Source: Stenotrophomonas raiganjensis (SeqCode) (GTDB lineage Bacteria > Pseudomonadota > Gammaproteobacteria > Xanthomonadales > Xanthomonadaceae). Taken from it: a stretch of 40,364 nucleotides of DNA. Shown piece by piece: positions 16,816-25,012 of this stretch. The notes under the pieces were generated by a model. The model searched no databases, had not been told where the DNA came from, and worked only from the letters and a program-made list of their open reading frames with translations. Within the stretch, counting starts at the first letter, position 1, and the number at the start of each line of letters is the position of its first letter. The DNA is taken from assembly GCF_030658505.1 (NCBI RefSeq), contig NZ_JAUTXR010000182.1, forward strand, positions 1-40,364. Direction: 5' to 3'. A program made the translations under genes and the position numbers.

Positions 16816-17358
16816 TCAGAACGGGTCGCTGCCCAGCCGGATTTCGACGTTCAGCAGCGAGCACAGCGCCAGCATCGCGTCGTCGTCGCGGGTCAGCGCC
16901 ATCACGCCGGTGAAGCCGTCGCTGCCGGCATCCACGCTCCACAGCGTGTAGTTGTGCTCGCGCAGGCGGTCGAAGGCGGTGGACATCAGCTGCACGCCGT
17001 CCAGGTCCTCGGCGAAGTCCTCGTCGTCCAGGTCGCCGCCCCAGTCCAGCTGCAGGTTGAAGCGCGCCGACAGCTCGTTCACCGCCGACTGCAGTGATTC
17101 CAGATCATCACGTTCCACCTCGAAACCCGACTGCCAGGCGATGGCCGTGAACAGCGCCGGCAGCCAGTCGCTGTCCGCTTCCAGCGGCTGGCCGTCCTCG
17201 GCCAGATGTTCGCGCCAGCGGTTGAACTGCTGCAGGGCCAGCTCTTCGTCGCCCGGATTGATCAGCACCAGCAGGTTCCAGACCCGAGCCTCGAAGCCAT
17301 CTTCGTCGAAGTCGTGGACGTCTTCCTCGAAGTCGAAATAGTCGCTGTTGTCGGGCAT
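16816..17358 (-). CDS. Acidic conserved protein, DUF6630-like
   Basis: A 180-residue, strongly acidic cytoplasmic protein (N terminus SDYFDFEEDVHDFDEDGFE). The segment VWNLLVLINPGDEELALQQF and the C-terminal ALTRDDDAMLALCSLLNVEI resemble, as I recall, the DUF6630 family of unknown function; I hold that name loosely. ATG 17358 follows a GGAAG site. The upstream frame to 17502 was rejected because it overlaps the divergent DUF3297 gene and lacks conservation. Confidence 0.65.
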   Translation of the reverse strand: MPDNSDYFDFEEDVHDFDEDGFEARVWNLLVLINPGDEELALQQFNRWREHLAEDGQPLEADSDWLPALFTAIAWQSGFEVERDDLESLQSAVNELSARFNLQLDWGGDLDDEDFAEDLDGVQLMSTAFDRLREHNYTLWSVDAGSDGFTGVMALTRDDDAMLALCSLLNVEIRLGSDPF

Positions 17359-17448
17359 GGCGGAACTTCCTCTGGGGCAGGCCGGCATTCTACGGTTTAT
17401 CCTGTGCCGCTGAAGCCGGCCTTGGTGGCCGTCACTGTGAATGAAGCG

Positions 17449-17697
17449 ATGAGCGATACCCCTCCCGACCACCTGGCAATCAACCCGGCCAGCCCCTTCC
17501 ATGATGCGCAGGCGCTGGAGCGCGGCGTCGGCGTGCGATTCAACGACGTCGAGCGCGACAACGTCGAGGAATACTCGGTCAGCGAAGGCTGGATCCGCGT
17601 GCAGGCCGGCAAGGCCCGCGACCGCCGCGGCAACCCGATGACCATCAAGGTCAAGGGCAAGGTCGAGGTGTATTTCCTGGAAACGAAGCCGGAATAA
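17449..17697 (+). CDS. DUF3297 family protein
   Basis: An 82-residue soluble protein. It fits DUF3297 well: DTPPDHLAINPASPFHD, then GVGVRFNDVERDNVEEY, SVSEGWIRVQAGKARDRRG and NPMTIKVKGKVEVYF. The family is widespread in proteobacteria and its function is unknown. ATG 17449 was chosen; GTG 17437 is an in-frame alternative four codons upstream. It diverges from the DUF6630-like gene and converges on the antiporter gene, with a palindromic terminator candidate between them. Confidence 0.85.
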   Translation: MSDTPPDHLAINPASPFHDAQALERGVGVRFNDVERDNVEEYSVSEGWIRVQAGKARDRRGNPMTIKVKGKVEVYFLETKPE

Positions 17698-17714
17698 GCG
17701 CGGCTGTCGGATCC

Positions 17715-17755
17715 CGGGGCCAGACCCCTTTCCTGCGGAAAGGGATCTGGCCCCG
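17715..17755. terminator. Bidirectional terminator candidate (GGGGTCAGATC-family palindrome)
   Basis: CGGGGCCAGACCCCTTTCC and its near-complement ending CTGGCCCCG form a stem of about 18 bp with one mismatch and a small loop. It lies between convergent DUF3297 and the antiporter gene. Confidence 0.6.
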
Positions 17756-17778
17756 ATCGACGCCGCCCGACCGCAGCG

Positions 17779-19428
17779 TCACTCGCGCTTGCGCGATTCC
17801 AGCAGGTCCAGGTTGCGGATCAGGCGCCGCGAGATCTCATCGGAGATCACCCCGCGCCGGGTCAGCCGGAACAGCTCCTCGCGCTCGGCATTGAGGCCGG
17901 CGCTGCGCAGCTGGCGGTAGCCCAGTTCCATGCGCCGCACTTTCTCCGGGTCCACGTCGGGCCCGTCGTTGTCCTTCTCCAGGTGACGCTGGTACAGCAG
18001 GCTCACCCGCGAGGCGGCATCGTTGTACAGCTGCACGTTCTCGGTGTTCTGGTTCATCACCAGCTGCTGGCGCATGCGCTCGACTCCGGCCAGCGCAGCC
18101 TTCGACGACAGCCGGCGTGCCAGGTCCTCTTCCTTGCGTTCACCCGAATCGGCCGGCAGCTGCAGGCCCTTCAGCAGCTGCGGCAGCGCGATGCTGGCGC
18201 CCAGCAGCGAGAACAGGATCACCGACGCGGCCAGGAAGATCACCAGGTCACGTGCCGGGAACGCACTGCCATCGGGCAGGAACAGCGGCAGGGTCAACAC
18301 GCCGGCCAGGGTGATCGCACCGCGCACGCCGGCCACCGAGGTCGCCACCACGATGCGCCAGTTCGGCGCCTCGCCGCGCTCCAGGCCGCGGCGGCGTGCG
18401 CGCAGCAGGTTCCAGCGCAGCGACAGCCACACCCACAGCAGGCGCAGTACCACCAGCGCCAGGTTGATCACTACCACGTACACCAGCAGCCACCACGCAC
18501 TCTGGTGGCCGCTCTCGTTCATGGTGGTGGTGGCGCGCTCGACGATACCCGGCAGCTGCTCGCCCAGCAGCACGAACATGATGCCGTTGAAGCTGAACTG
18601 CAGCATGTTCCAGACACCGGCACGCTGCACCCGCATGCTGCCGGAGACACGGCCGGTCAGCTCGACGTAGCTCATCGCGATACCGGCAGCGACTGCGGCG
18701 AGGATGCCGGAGGCATGGATCTCTTCGGCCAGCAGGTAGGCCGCGAACGGAATGAGCAGGTTGACCAGCATCGCCGCGCCGGGCTCCTCGCCGAAGCGGC
18801 GCCACAGCCAGCGCTGGAAGGTGGAGACACCGAGGGTGACCGCCACGCCCACCGCCAGGCCGGCCACGGCCACCCACACGAAGGTCAGCGAGGCCGTGGC
18901 CAGCGAAAAGGTGCCGGTCATCACCGCGGCCACCGCGAAGCGGAAGCAGACCAGGCCGGACGCATCGTTGAGCAGCGACTCGCCTTCCAGGATGTGCATC
19001 AGCCGCTTCGGAATCGGCGCCTTGGAGGCGATCGCACCGACTGCCACCGGATCGGTAGGCGACACGATCGCCGCCAGCGCGAAGCACACCGCCAGCGGCA
19101 TCACCGGAATCAGCCAGTGGATCAGGAAGCCGGCCCCGATCACGGTGAACACCACCAGGCCGAATGCCAGTTCGAGGATCGCGCCCTTGTCGCGGAACAG
19201 GCCCTGCTTGGGAATGCGCCAGCCATCGAGGAACAGCAGCGGCGGCAGGAACAGCAGGAAGAACACTTCCGGCTCCAGCGCGTGGCCGCGGTTGAACACC
19301 CCGGCGATGACCGCGCCCAGGCCGATCTGCACCAGCGGCAGCGGCAACGAGAACGGCAGGACGCGAACCAGGTAGCCGCTGGCGACAACGGCTACCAGCA
19401 TCGCCAGGACGACTTCAATGGTATGCAT
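17779..19428 (-). CDS. Na+/H+ antiporter, CPA1 (NhaP/YjcE type)
   Basis: Inner-membrane cation/proton antiporter, 549 residues. About twelve hydrophobic segments fill residues 1-410. The ion-site motifs of the CPA1 family are present: LFLPPLLFLDGWRIP, then IVSPTDPVAVGAIASKAPIP, and LEGESLLNDASGLVCFRFAV with the conserved acidic residues. A cytoplasmic C-terminal tail of about 120 residues is predicted to be helical. It probably exports Na+ (or K+) and tunes internal pH; the exact ion cannot be read. ATG 19428 begins directly with the first membrane helix. Confidence 0.92.
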   Translation of the reverse strand: MHTIEVVLAMLVAVVASGYLVRVLPFSLPLPLVQIGLGAVIAGVFNRGHALEPEVFFLLFLPPLLFLDGWRIPKQGLFRDKGAILELAFGLVVFTVIGAGFLIHWLIPVMPLAVCFALAAIVSPTDPVAVGAIASKAPIPKRLMHILEGESLLNDASGLVCFRFAVAAVMTGTFSLATASLTFVWVAVAGLAVGVAVTLGVSTFQRWLWRRFGEEPGAAMLVNLLIPFAAYLLAEEIHASGILAAVAAGIAMSYVELTGRVSGSMRVQRAGVWNMLQFSFNGIMFVLLGEQLPGIVERATTTMNESGHQSAWWLLVYVVVINLALVVLRLLWVWLSLRWNLLRARRRGLERGEAPNWRIVVATSVAGVRGAITLAGVLTLPLFLPDGSAFPARDLVIFLAASVILFSLLGASIALPQLLKGLQLPADSGERKEEDLARRLSSKAALAGVERMRQQLVMNQNTENVQLYNDAASRVSLLYQRHLEKDNDGPDVDPEKVRRMELGYRQLRSAGLNAEREELFRLTRRGVISDEISRRLIRNLDLLESRKRE

Positions 19429-19544
19429 GCTTCTTCCAGGAAGCGGCGCGTGGGGAGGCTCGGGAGCCAGCGCCGGAAACCGGAAAAAACTACCACATGC
19501 GGCTGCAGGCGCGACGACGGGGATGGCCCGGCGTCAGCCCCGGC

Positions 19545-20336
19545 TCATGCCGCCCCATCGAAGCGGTACAGGTCCATGGCCAGGAAACCGGCGTCGATGC
19601 CGGCATCGATGCGACGTGCACCGAAGCCGCCCTCGCCCGCCGCGCCCATCGCGAAGAACAGCGGCAGCAGGTGTTCGTCGGTCGGATGCGCGCGCTCGGC
19701 GAACGGTGCCTGCCGGCGATAGTCAAGCAGGGCCTGGCGGTCGTCGGCAGCCAGCCGCTGCTCCACCCACTCGATGAAGGGGCGCACGTACGGCGCTTCC
19801 TTGCCGTCCTGGTAGTCACCCCAGTCGTGCAGGTTGTGGGTGATGCTGCCCGAGCCGACCAGCAGCACGCCCTGCCCGCGCAGCGGCGCCAGCGCGCGAC
19901 CCAGCGCGAACTGGTGCTCGGGGCCGAGCAACGGCTGGATCGACAGCGGCACCACCGGGATATCGGCCTGCGGGCGCAGCAGGCGCAGCGGCACCCACGC
20001 GCCGTGGTCGAGGCCACGCTGCGGGTCGATGGCCACCGGCAGCCCGGCGGCGGCGATGCGGCCGGCCACCTCTTCGGCCAGCGCCGGATCACCCGGCGCC
20101 GGGTACTGCAGTTCAAACAGCGCGCGCGGGAAGCCGCCGAAGTCGTGGATGGTCGGCGGCTGCGGATGCGCGCCGACCCGCGGTTGCCGGCCCAGCCAGT
20201 GCGCCGAGGCCATCACGATGGCACGCGGCGTCGGCAGGTCGCGCGCCAGCTCGGCCAGGCGCACGCCGACCTGGCCCGGATGCAGGGCGGTCATCGGCGA
20301 ACCATGGGAGATGTACAGCGAAGGCAGGCGGGACAT
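19545..20336 (-). CDS. ygiD: DODA-type extradiol aromatic ring-opening dioxygenase
   Basis: A 263-residue LigB-superfamily enzyme of the YgiD / 4,5-DOPA dioxygenase group that cleaves catechol-type rings using a metal. Metal-ligand regions are visible: the N-terminal YISHGSPM, then ASAHWLG, TIHDFGGFP, LDHGAWVPL and GSITHNLHDWG. ATG 20336 follows a GGAGG site. It lies 30 bases after a DoxX gene on the same strand and opposite a LysR gene, so the pair is probably under that regulator. The natural substrate is not evident. Confidence 0.9.
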   Translation of the reverse strand: MSRLPSLYISHGSPMTALHPGQVGVRLAELARDLPTPRAIVMASAHWLGRQPRVGAHPQPPTIHDFGGFPRALFELQYPAPGDPALAEEVAGRIAAAGLPVAIDPQRGLDHGAWVPLRLLRPQADIPVVPLSIQPLLGPEHQFALGRALAPLRGQGVLLVGSGSITHNLHDWGDYQDGKEAPYVRPFIEWVEQRLAADDRQALLDYRRQAPFAERAHPTDEHLLPLFFAMGAAGEGGFGARRIDAGIDAGFLAMDLYRFDGAA

Positions 20337-20366
20337 GGAATCCTCCAGTTGCAGGGTCAAGGGCGA

Positions 20367-20777
20367 TCAGCGCGAACGCAGGGTCCACTTGCCGTCGCCG
20401 ACCAGGAACAGCACCACCAGCGCCAGCGCCCAGAAGGCCGGGTATTCCCAGCCGCCGCCGGCGTTGGCGAAGCCGAAGCCGTTGGCGCCGTGCACGGTGA
20501 CGATGGTGCCCAGCAGCAGTGGCACGCCGACCAGGCCCACCCAGCGCGCGTAGATGCCCAGCAGCAGCGCGGCGGTGATCACCAGCTCGACGCCGATGGT
20601 GAGGTAACCCAGCACGCCGGGCAGGCCCAGCGATTCGAAGAACGCGGCGGTACCGGCCGGGGTGAACACCAGCAGCTTGATCAGCGCATGGACCAGGAAC
20701 AGCACGCCCAGGGCCAGGCGCAGCAGGGTGGCGCCATACGGGGCCAGCGGCGAAACGGGAGGGGTCGCGGTGTGCAT
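20367..20777 (-). CDS. DoxX family membrane protein
   Basis: A 136-residue inner-membrane protein with four predicted helices (LRLALGVLFLVHALIKL, GYLTIGVELVITAALLLGIY, LVGVPLLLGTIVTVHGA, YPAFWALALVVLFLVGD). It belongs to the DoxX/SURF4-like family, often linked to redox or aromatic stress responses, though its biochemistry is unclear. ATG 20777 follows AAGGTG. It is transcribed with the downstream dioxygenase and shares its promoter region with the divergent LysR gene. Confidence 0.85.
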   Translation of the reverse strand: MHTATPPVSPLAPYGATLLRLALGVLFLVHALIKLLVFTPAGTAAFFESLGLPGVLGYLTIGVELVITAALLLGIYARWVGLVGVPLLLGTIVTVHGANGFGFANAGGGWEYPAFWALALVVLFLVGDGKWTLRSR

Positions 20778-20830
20778 GGGAAGCACCTTGAAGGGAGTGG
20801 GCACAGGTTATTGCGCCTTCACAGGCCGAT

Positions 20831-20854
20831 AAATACGATCGTTTGACCGTATTT
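20831..20854. promoter_or_regulatory. LysR-type operator between doxX and the LysR gene
   Basis: AAATACG (20831-20837) and CGTATTT (20848-20854) form a perfect 7-bp inverted repeat with a 10-base spacer, containing a T-N11-A type arrangement. It is 18 bases before the LysR ATG and 53 before the doxX start, the usual place for autoregulation and control of a divergent target. Confidence 0.55.
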
Positions 20855-20872
20855 ATTTCAGAAGGCGCAACA

Positions 20873-21754
20873 ATGGACACCCTCGAGGCGATGCGCGTGT
20901 TCGTGGCGGTGGTCGAGCGCAACGGCTTCAGCGCTGCCGCCCAGGCCCTGGACATGTCCACTGCCGGCGTCACCCGCCAGGTCGCCGCGCTGGAAAAGCG
21001 CCTGTCCACCCGCCTGCTCCACCGCACCACGCGCCGGGTCAGCCCGACCAGCGCCGGTGCCGCCTACTACGCGCAATGCGTGCGCCTGCTGGCCGAGTTC
21101 GACGCGCTGGAGGCCAGCATCGGCGCACAGGCGCTGGAGCCCTCCGGTACGCTGCGCATCAACGCGCCGGTCAGCTGGGGCATCGCCCGCCTCGGTCCGC
21201 TGCTGGCCAGCTACCGCCAGCGGTTTCCGCAGGTGGAGCTGGATCTGGCTCTGTCCGACCGCTTGGTGGACATGGTTGAGGAAGGCTACGACGTGGCCAT
21301 CCGCATCACCCGCGAACCCAGCCCGGCGCTGATTGCACGCCGCCTGGGCGAATCGCGGGTGAGCCTGTGCGCCGCGCCGGCGTACCTGGCCGCACGTGGT
21401 ACGCCACAGACCCCGCAGGCGCTGCAGGAACACGCCTGCCTGGGCTACAGCTACTGGGCCGCCGGCAACAACTGGCCGCTGCAGGGGCCAGGCGGCGAAG
21501 TGAAGGTGGCGGTGAGCAGCCTGCTGAACGCCAACAACGGCGATGTGCTGCGCGAAGCGGCGATCGCCGGCATGGGCGTGATCCTGCAACCGGATTTCCT
21601 GCTGGAAGACGCACTGGCCGACGGACGCCTGGTGCGCATCCTGCCAGAGTGGGAGGCGGCACCGATCGGCATCTTCGCGGTCTATACCAGCCGCAGCCAC
21701 CTGGCACCGAAGGTGCGCAGCTTCATCGACCATCTGGTGGAGGCCGGGGTGTAG
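20873..21754 (+). CDS. LysR family transcriptional regulator
   Basis: A 293-residue regulator. The winged helix-turn-helix is at residues 1-60 (MDTLEAMRVFVAVVERNGFS, then AAAQALDMSTAGVTRQVAALE). The C-terminal substrate-binding domain runs from about residue 90, with SGTLRINAPVSWGIARL. The domain organisation resembles the CrgA/AaeR-like subgroup. ATG 20873 was chosen over the upstream in-frame ATG 20843, which would overlap the palindrome. It probably controls the divergent doxX-dioxygenase pair. The stop converges on the EAL gene with only 19 bases between. Confidence 0.9.
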   Translation: MDTLEAMRVFVAVVERNGFSAAAQALDMSTAGVTRQVAALEKRLSTRLLHRTTRRVSPTSAGAAYYAQCVRLLAEFDALEASIGAQALEPSGTLRINAPVSWGIARLGPLLASYRQRFPQVELDLALSDRLVDMVEEGYDVAIRITREPSPALIARRLGESRVSLCAAPAYLAARGTPQTPQALQEHACLGYSYWAAGNNWPLQGPGGEVKVAVSSLLNANNGDVLREAAIAGMGVILQPDFLLEDALADGRLVRILPEWEAAPIGIFAVYTSRSHLAPKVRSFIDHLVEAGV

Positions 21755-21773
21755 CCGAATCTGGCACTACCAT

Positions 21774-24725
21774 TCAGGCGGGGACTTCATCCAGCGCGTC
21801 GATGATCCGTTCCAGCGGCGCCGGCCGCCCCAGCAGGTAGCCCTGCACCTGGTCACAGCCGTGTGCGGCCAGCCAGTCGAGCTGCCCCGGCGTCTCCACG
21901 CCCTCGGCGATGATGGTCAGGCCCATGCTGTGGCCAAGCGACAGCAATGCGCGGCAGATCGAGGCGTTGCGCGGATTGGTTTCCACGTCGGCGACGAAAC
22001 TGCGGTCGATCTTCAGGATGTCCAGCGGCAGGTGCTGCAGGTAGGACATGCTGGAATAGCCGGTGCCGAAATCATCCAGCGACACGCTGATGCCCTGCTC
22101 GTGCAGGCGTTGCATGGTCTGCATCGCCTGCGCCGGCTTGCGCATCAGGCTGCTCTCGGTCAGCTCCACGTGCAGTGCGCCGCGGGCCAGTCCGAACTCC
22201 TGCTGGACGCGGGTGAATTCGGCCACCAGGTCGCTGTTGAAGAACTGGACCGCCGACACGTTGACCGCGATCGGCAGCTCGCCCCAACCGGCCTCGACCA
22301 GCCGCCGCTGCGCCTTCGCCGCGGCGCGGATCACCCACCGGCCCAATGCCAGGATCAACCCGGTGTCCTCGCACAGCTGGATGAACTCGTTGGGCGGGAT
22401 GAAGCTGCCATCGGCCTGCGGCCAGCGCAGCAGTGCTTCCAGTGCCGCCGGGCTGCCATCGCTGGCATGCCGGATCGGCTGGAAATACAGCTGGAATTCG
22501 TTGTCGATGGCCGCATGGATGCGCCCGGCCAGGCGCAGCCGGTCGGCCAGCCGCGTGGTCACCGCCGCATCGAACCAGACCACCACATTGCCCTCGGCAC
22601 GTGCGGCGTGCGCGGCCTGTGCCGCCATGCCGATCACCTGTTCGGCGCAATGCCCATCACCGCACGCGTGCACGGCCACGCCGATGCGCGGCTCGAACTG
22701 GTGCAGCGAATCCTTGCCGCGCATCGGCGCCGACACGATCTGCAGCAGGTCGTCGAGCACGCGCTGCGTGTCATGCTCGGCCCCGATGGCGAACACGAAG
22801 TCTTCCGCCGGCTGGAATGCCAGCGTGCCGCAGCGCGCCCCCAGTCCACCGAGCCGGGTCGCCATCGACTGCAGCACCGCATCGCCGATCTCGCGGCCCA
22901 GCGTATCGGCCACCAGCTGCAGGCCACGCAGTTGCACGAAGGCGATGGTGTAGCCCTCGTCCTGCTCGTCCAGCTGTTCGGTCAGCGCGCGCACGTTGAG
23001 CAGGCCCGTGGCCGGGTTGTGCCGCGCCTGGTAGGCCAGGTCACGCTCGTAGGCCAGCCGCTCGCTGACATCCTCGGCCAGCACCAGGCAGGCGGGCTGG
23101 CCGTCAAAATCGAGCCTGGACAAGTGCGCGCGCACTTCAAACACGCTGCCATCCTTGCGCCGGTGCAGGCGCACGGTCGCATCCTGCAGTTCGCCGACGC
23201 GGGCCTTGGCGATCGCGCCCTTCACCTCGTCCCAGCCTTCGCGCGGACGGATGTCGAGGATGCTCATCGCCAGGAACTCCTCGCGGCTGTAGCCGTATTG
23301 GCGCACCGCAGCGTCGTTGACCTCGATGAAGCGCAGCGTATCCGGGTCGAACACCCAGAACGGCGCAGGATTGCGGTCGAACAGCAGGCGGAAGCGGCGC
23401 TCCACCTCGCTCATCTGTTCGCGGGCCTGGTAGCGCTCGGTCAGGTCGCTCAGCGCACCGATCATGCGCCGCTCGCTGTCGGCCACTTCCACCCGCTGCC
23501 CGCGCGCGCCCACCCAGCGCAGCTCGCCACCGGGCAGCACCAGGCGGAACACCTCGTCAAGCACTGCGCCGCCGGCGAAGGCCTGGTCGAAGGCCCGCTG
23601 CAGCCGCGCAGCATCATCGCGATGCACCCGTGCGAAGAAGTCGGCCACGGGCAACGCATCGGTCTGCACACCGAAGATTTCGCGTGCCAGTGGCGACCAG
23701 CGCAGCAGGGCGGCGTCCTCATCCACGTACCAGGTGCAGATGCGGCCCACCTGGTGGGCCAGGCGCAGCTCGGCGTGGCCCGCCTTCAGTTCCTCGGCCA
23801 TCGACTGCTGGCGGCGCGTGCTGCGGCGTACGGCATACAACAGCACCAGCAGCACCACGACATAGGCCAGTACGATCGCCACCGATGCCTGCAGGTACGG
23901 CCACCAGGGCGCCAGCACGTCCTCATCGGCCAACCCGACCTGCACCGCCAGCGGGCTGCGCTCCAGCGTGCTGATGGTGATGATGCGCGGCACGCCATCG
24001 ACCACGCCCGGCAGGCTGCCCAGCTCGACCACGGCTTGTTTGCCAAGCAGGTCGCGGCGCGGCAGGTCGTAGCGGCGGCCAACCGTGCCGTGCGGGTCCG
24101 GCACGCGGGCCAGCATGTAGCCTTCGGCATCGCTGATCGATACCAGTCCGTTGGGGCCGACATCGAGCCCACCGATGATGCGCTGCAGCTCACCGCAGCG
24201 CAGCCGTGCCAGCAGCCAGCGGTCGCCGGCCATCGGCAGTGCCAGCGGCACCACCCAGCCATCGTCGCTGGCACGCTGGGGCGGGCCGATGTACAGCGCG
24301 CTGCCCTGGCCACGGCGTTGCGGATCGGTCCACAGGGGCAGGTTCAGATCCCCCTTGCCGGCCGTGATCGAGCGGCCATGACGATCGAGCACGACGATGC
24401 TGTGCAGTTCGGCATGGCGGCGCAGCACGCCGTCGATCGAGGCATCCAGCAGCGCCGGGGCCTGCGCCGGCACGCTGCGGAACAGTTCGGCGGCATCGGC
24501 GGCAATGCCGGACATCGCCCGCTCCAGGTTGCGCAGCTCCAGCGCCAGCAGCCGCTCGCTGCCCACCGCCAGCGCACGGCTCTGCCGCTGTGCGGCCTCC
24601 AGCCTGCGCTGGTGGTCGTTGACCAGCATGGCGGCCAGGCCGGTCACCAGCAGCACGCCCAGCAGTACCCCGCCCCAGGTAATGGCACGCAGGGGTCGGG
24701 CCAACGTCCGCTTCAGCGCGGGCAT
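21774..24725 (-). CDS. Membrane c-di-GMP phosphodiesterase: periplasmic sensor-PAS-PAS-degenerate GGDEF-EAL
   Basis: A 983-residue signalling protein. A first membrane helix (about 15-37) and a second (about 288-310) enclose a periplasmic Cache-like sensor region. Two PAS domains follow (about 330-450 and 460-580). The GGDEF domain begins at ARHNPATGLLNVRALTEQL, but the signature is replaced by PAEDF, so it should not make c-di-GMP. The EAL domain keeps the catalytic set: EALLRW, AVNVSAVQFF, ELTESSL, DDFGTGYSS, KIDRSFV, EGVET and QGYLLGRP. It is predicted to hydrolyse c-di-GMP in response to an extracytoplasmic or PAS-sensed signal. ATG 24725 begins the conserved protein; a longer frame to 25130 is unconserved. 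Confidence 0.9.
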   Translation of the reverse strand: MPALKRTLARPLRAITWGGVLLGVLLVTGLAAMLVNDHQRRLEAAQRQSRALAVGSERLLALELRNLERAMSGIAADAAELFRSVPAQAPALLDASIDGVLRRHAELHSIVVLDRHGRSITAGKGDLNLPLWTDPQRRGQGSALYIGPPQRASDDGWVVPLALPMAGDRWLLARLRCGELQRIIGGLDVGPNGLVSISDAEGYMLARVPDPHGTVGRRYDLPRRDLLGKQAVVELGSLPGVVDGVPRIITISTLERSPLAVQVGLADEDVLAPWWPYLQASVAIVLAYVVVLLVLLYAVRRSTRRQQSMAEELKAGHAELRLAHQVGRICTWYVDEDAALLRWSPLAREIFGVQTDALPVADFFARVHRDDAARLQRAFDQAFAGGAVLDEVFRLVLPGGELRWVGARGQRVEVADSERRMIGALSDLTERYQAREQMSEVERRFRLLFDRNPAPFWVFDPDTLRFIEVNDAAVRQYGYSREEFLAMSILDIRPREGWDEVKGAIAKARVGELQDATVRLHRRKDGSVFEVRAHLSRLDFDGQPACLVLAEDVSERLAYERDLAYQARHNPATGLLNVRALTEQLDEQDEGYTIAFVQLRGLQLVADTLGREIGDAVLQSMATRLGGLGARCGTLAFQPAEDFVFAIGAEHDTQRVLDDLLQIVSAPMRGKDSLHQFEPRIGVAVHACGDGHCAEQVIGMAAQAAHAARAEGNVVVWFDAAVTTRLADRLRLAGRIHAAIDNEFQLYFQPIRHASDGSPAALEALLRWPQADGSFIPPNEFIQLCEDTGLILALGRWVIRAAAKAQRRLVEAGWGELPIAVNVSAVQFFNSDLVAEFTRVQQEFGLARGALHVELTESSLMRKPAQAMQTMQRLHEQGISVSLDDFGTGYSSMSYLQHLPLDILKIDRSFVADVETNPRNASICRALLSLGHSMGLTIIAEGVETPGQLDWLAAHGCDQVQGYLLGRPAPLERIIDALDEVPA

Positions 24726-25012
24726 CGGTCGATGTTCCTTGTGCAGTCGGCTGGCTTCATGCGCGAACGAATCCTCCACGTCCCCGACCTCAACGGCCGG
24801 CGGACGCCATTCTTGACGCCTGACCCGCCCCCGCATGGCCACCTCCCCGTGTCCGCGCAGGGCTCCTGGGACCAGCATGCACCAGGCCGGTGGCGGCGTG
24901 AAGATCGCTTCCGCGCGTTCAGCCAGATCCTGCACAGGACAGGCGCCCACCCGGGGCGGCCAGAGGGGCCGGAGCGGATTAGACTTGGGGTTTTCCGCTG
25001 CAAGAGAAGTCC
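24726..25012. other. Divergent intergenic region EAL gene/pepO
   Basis: These 287 bases separate two divergent genes. Long frames cross them in several phases, as expected at this GC content, but none looks coding. TTAGACT at 24979-24985 might be the -10 of the peptidase gene. No clear operator is visible. Confidence 0.4.
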
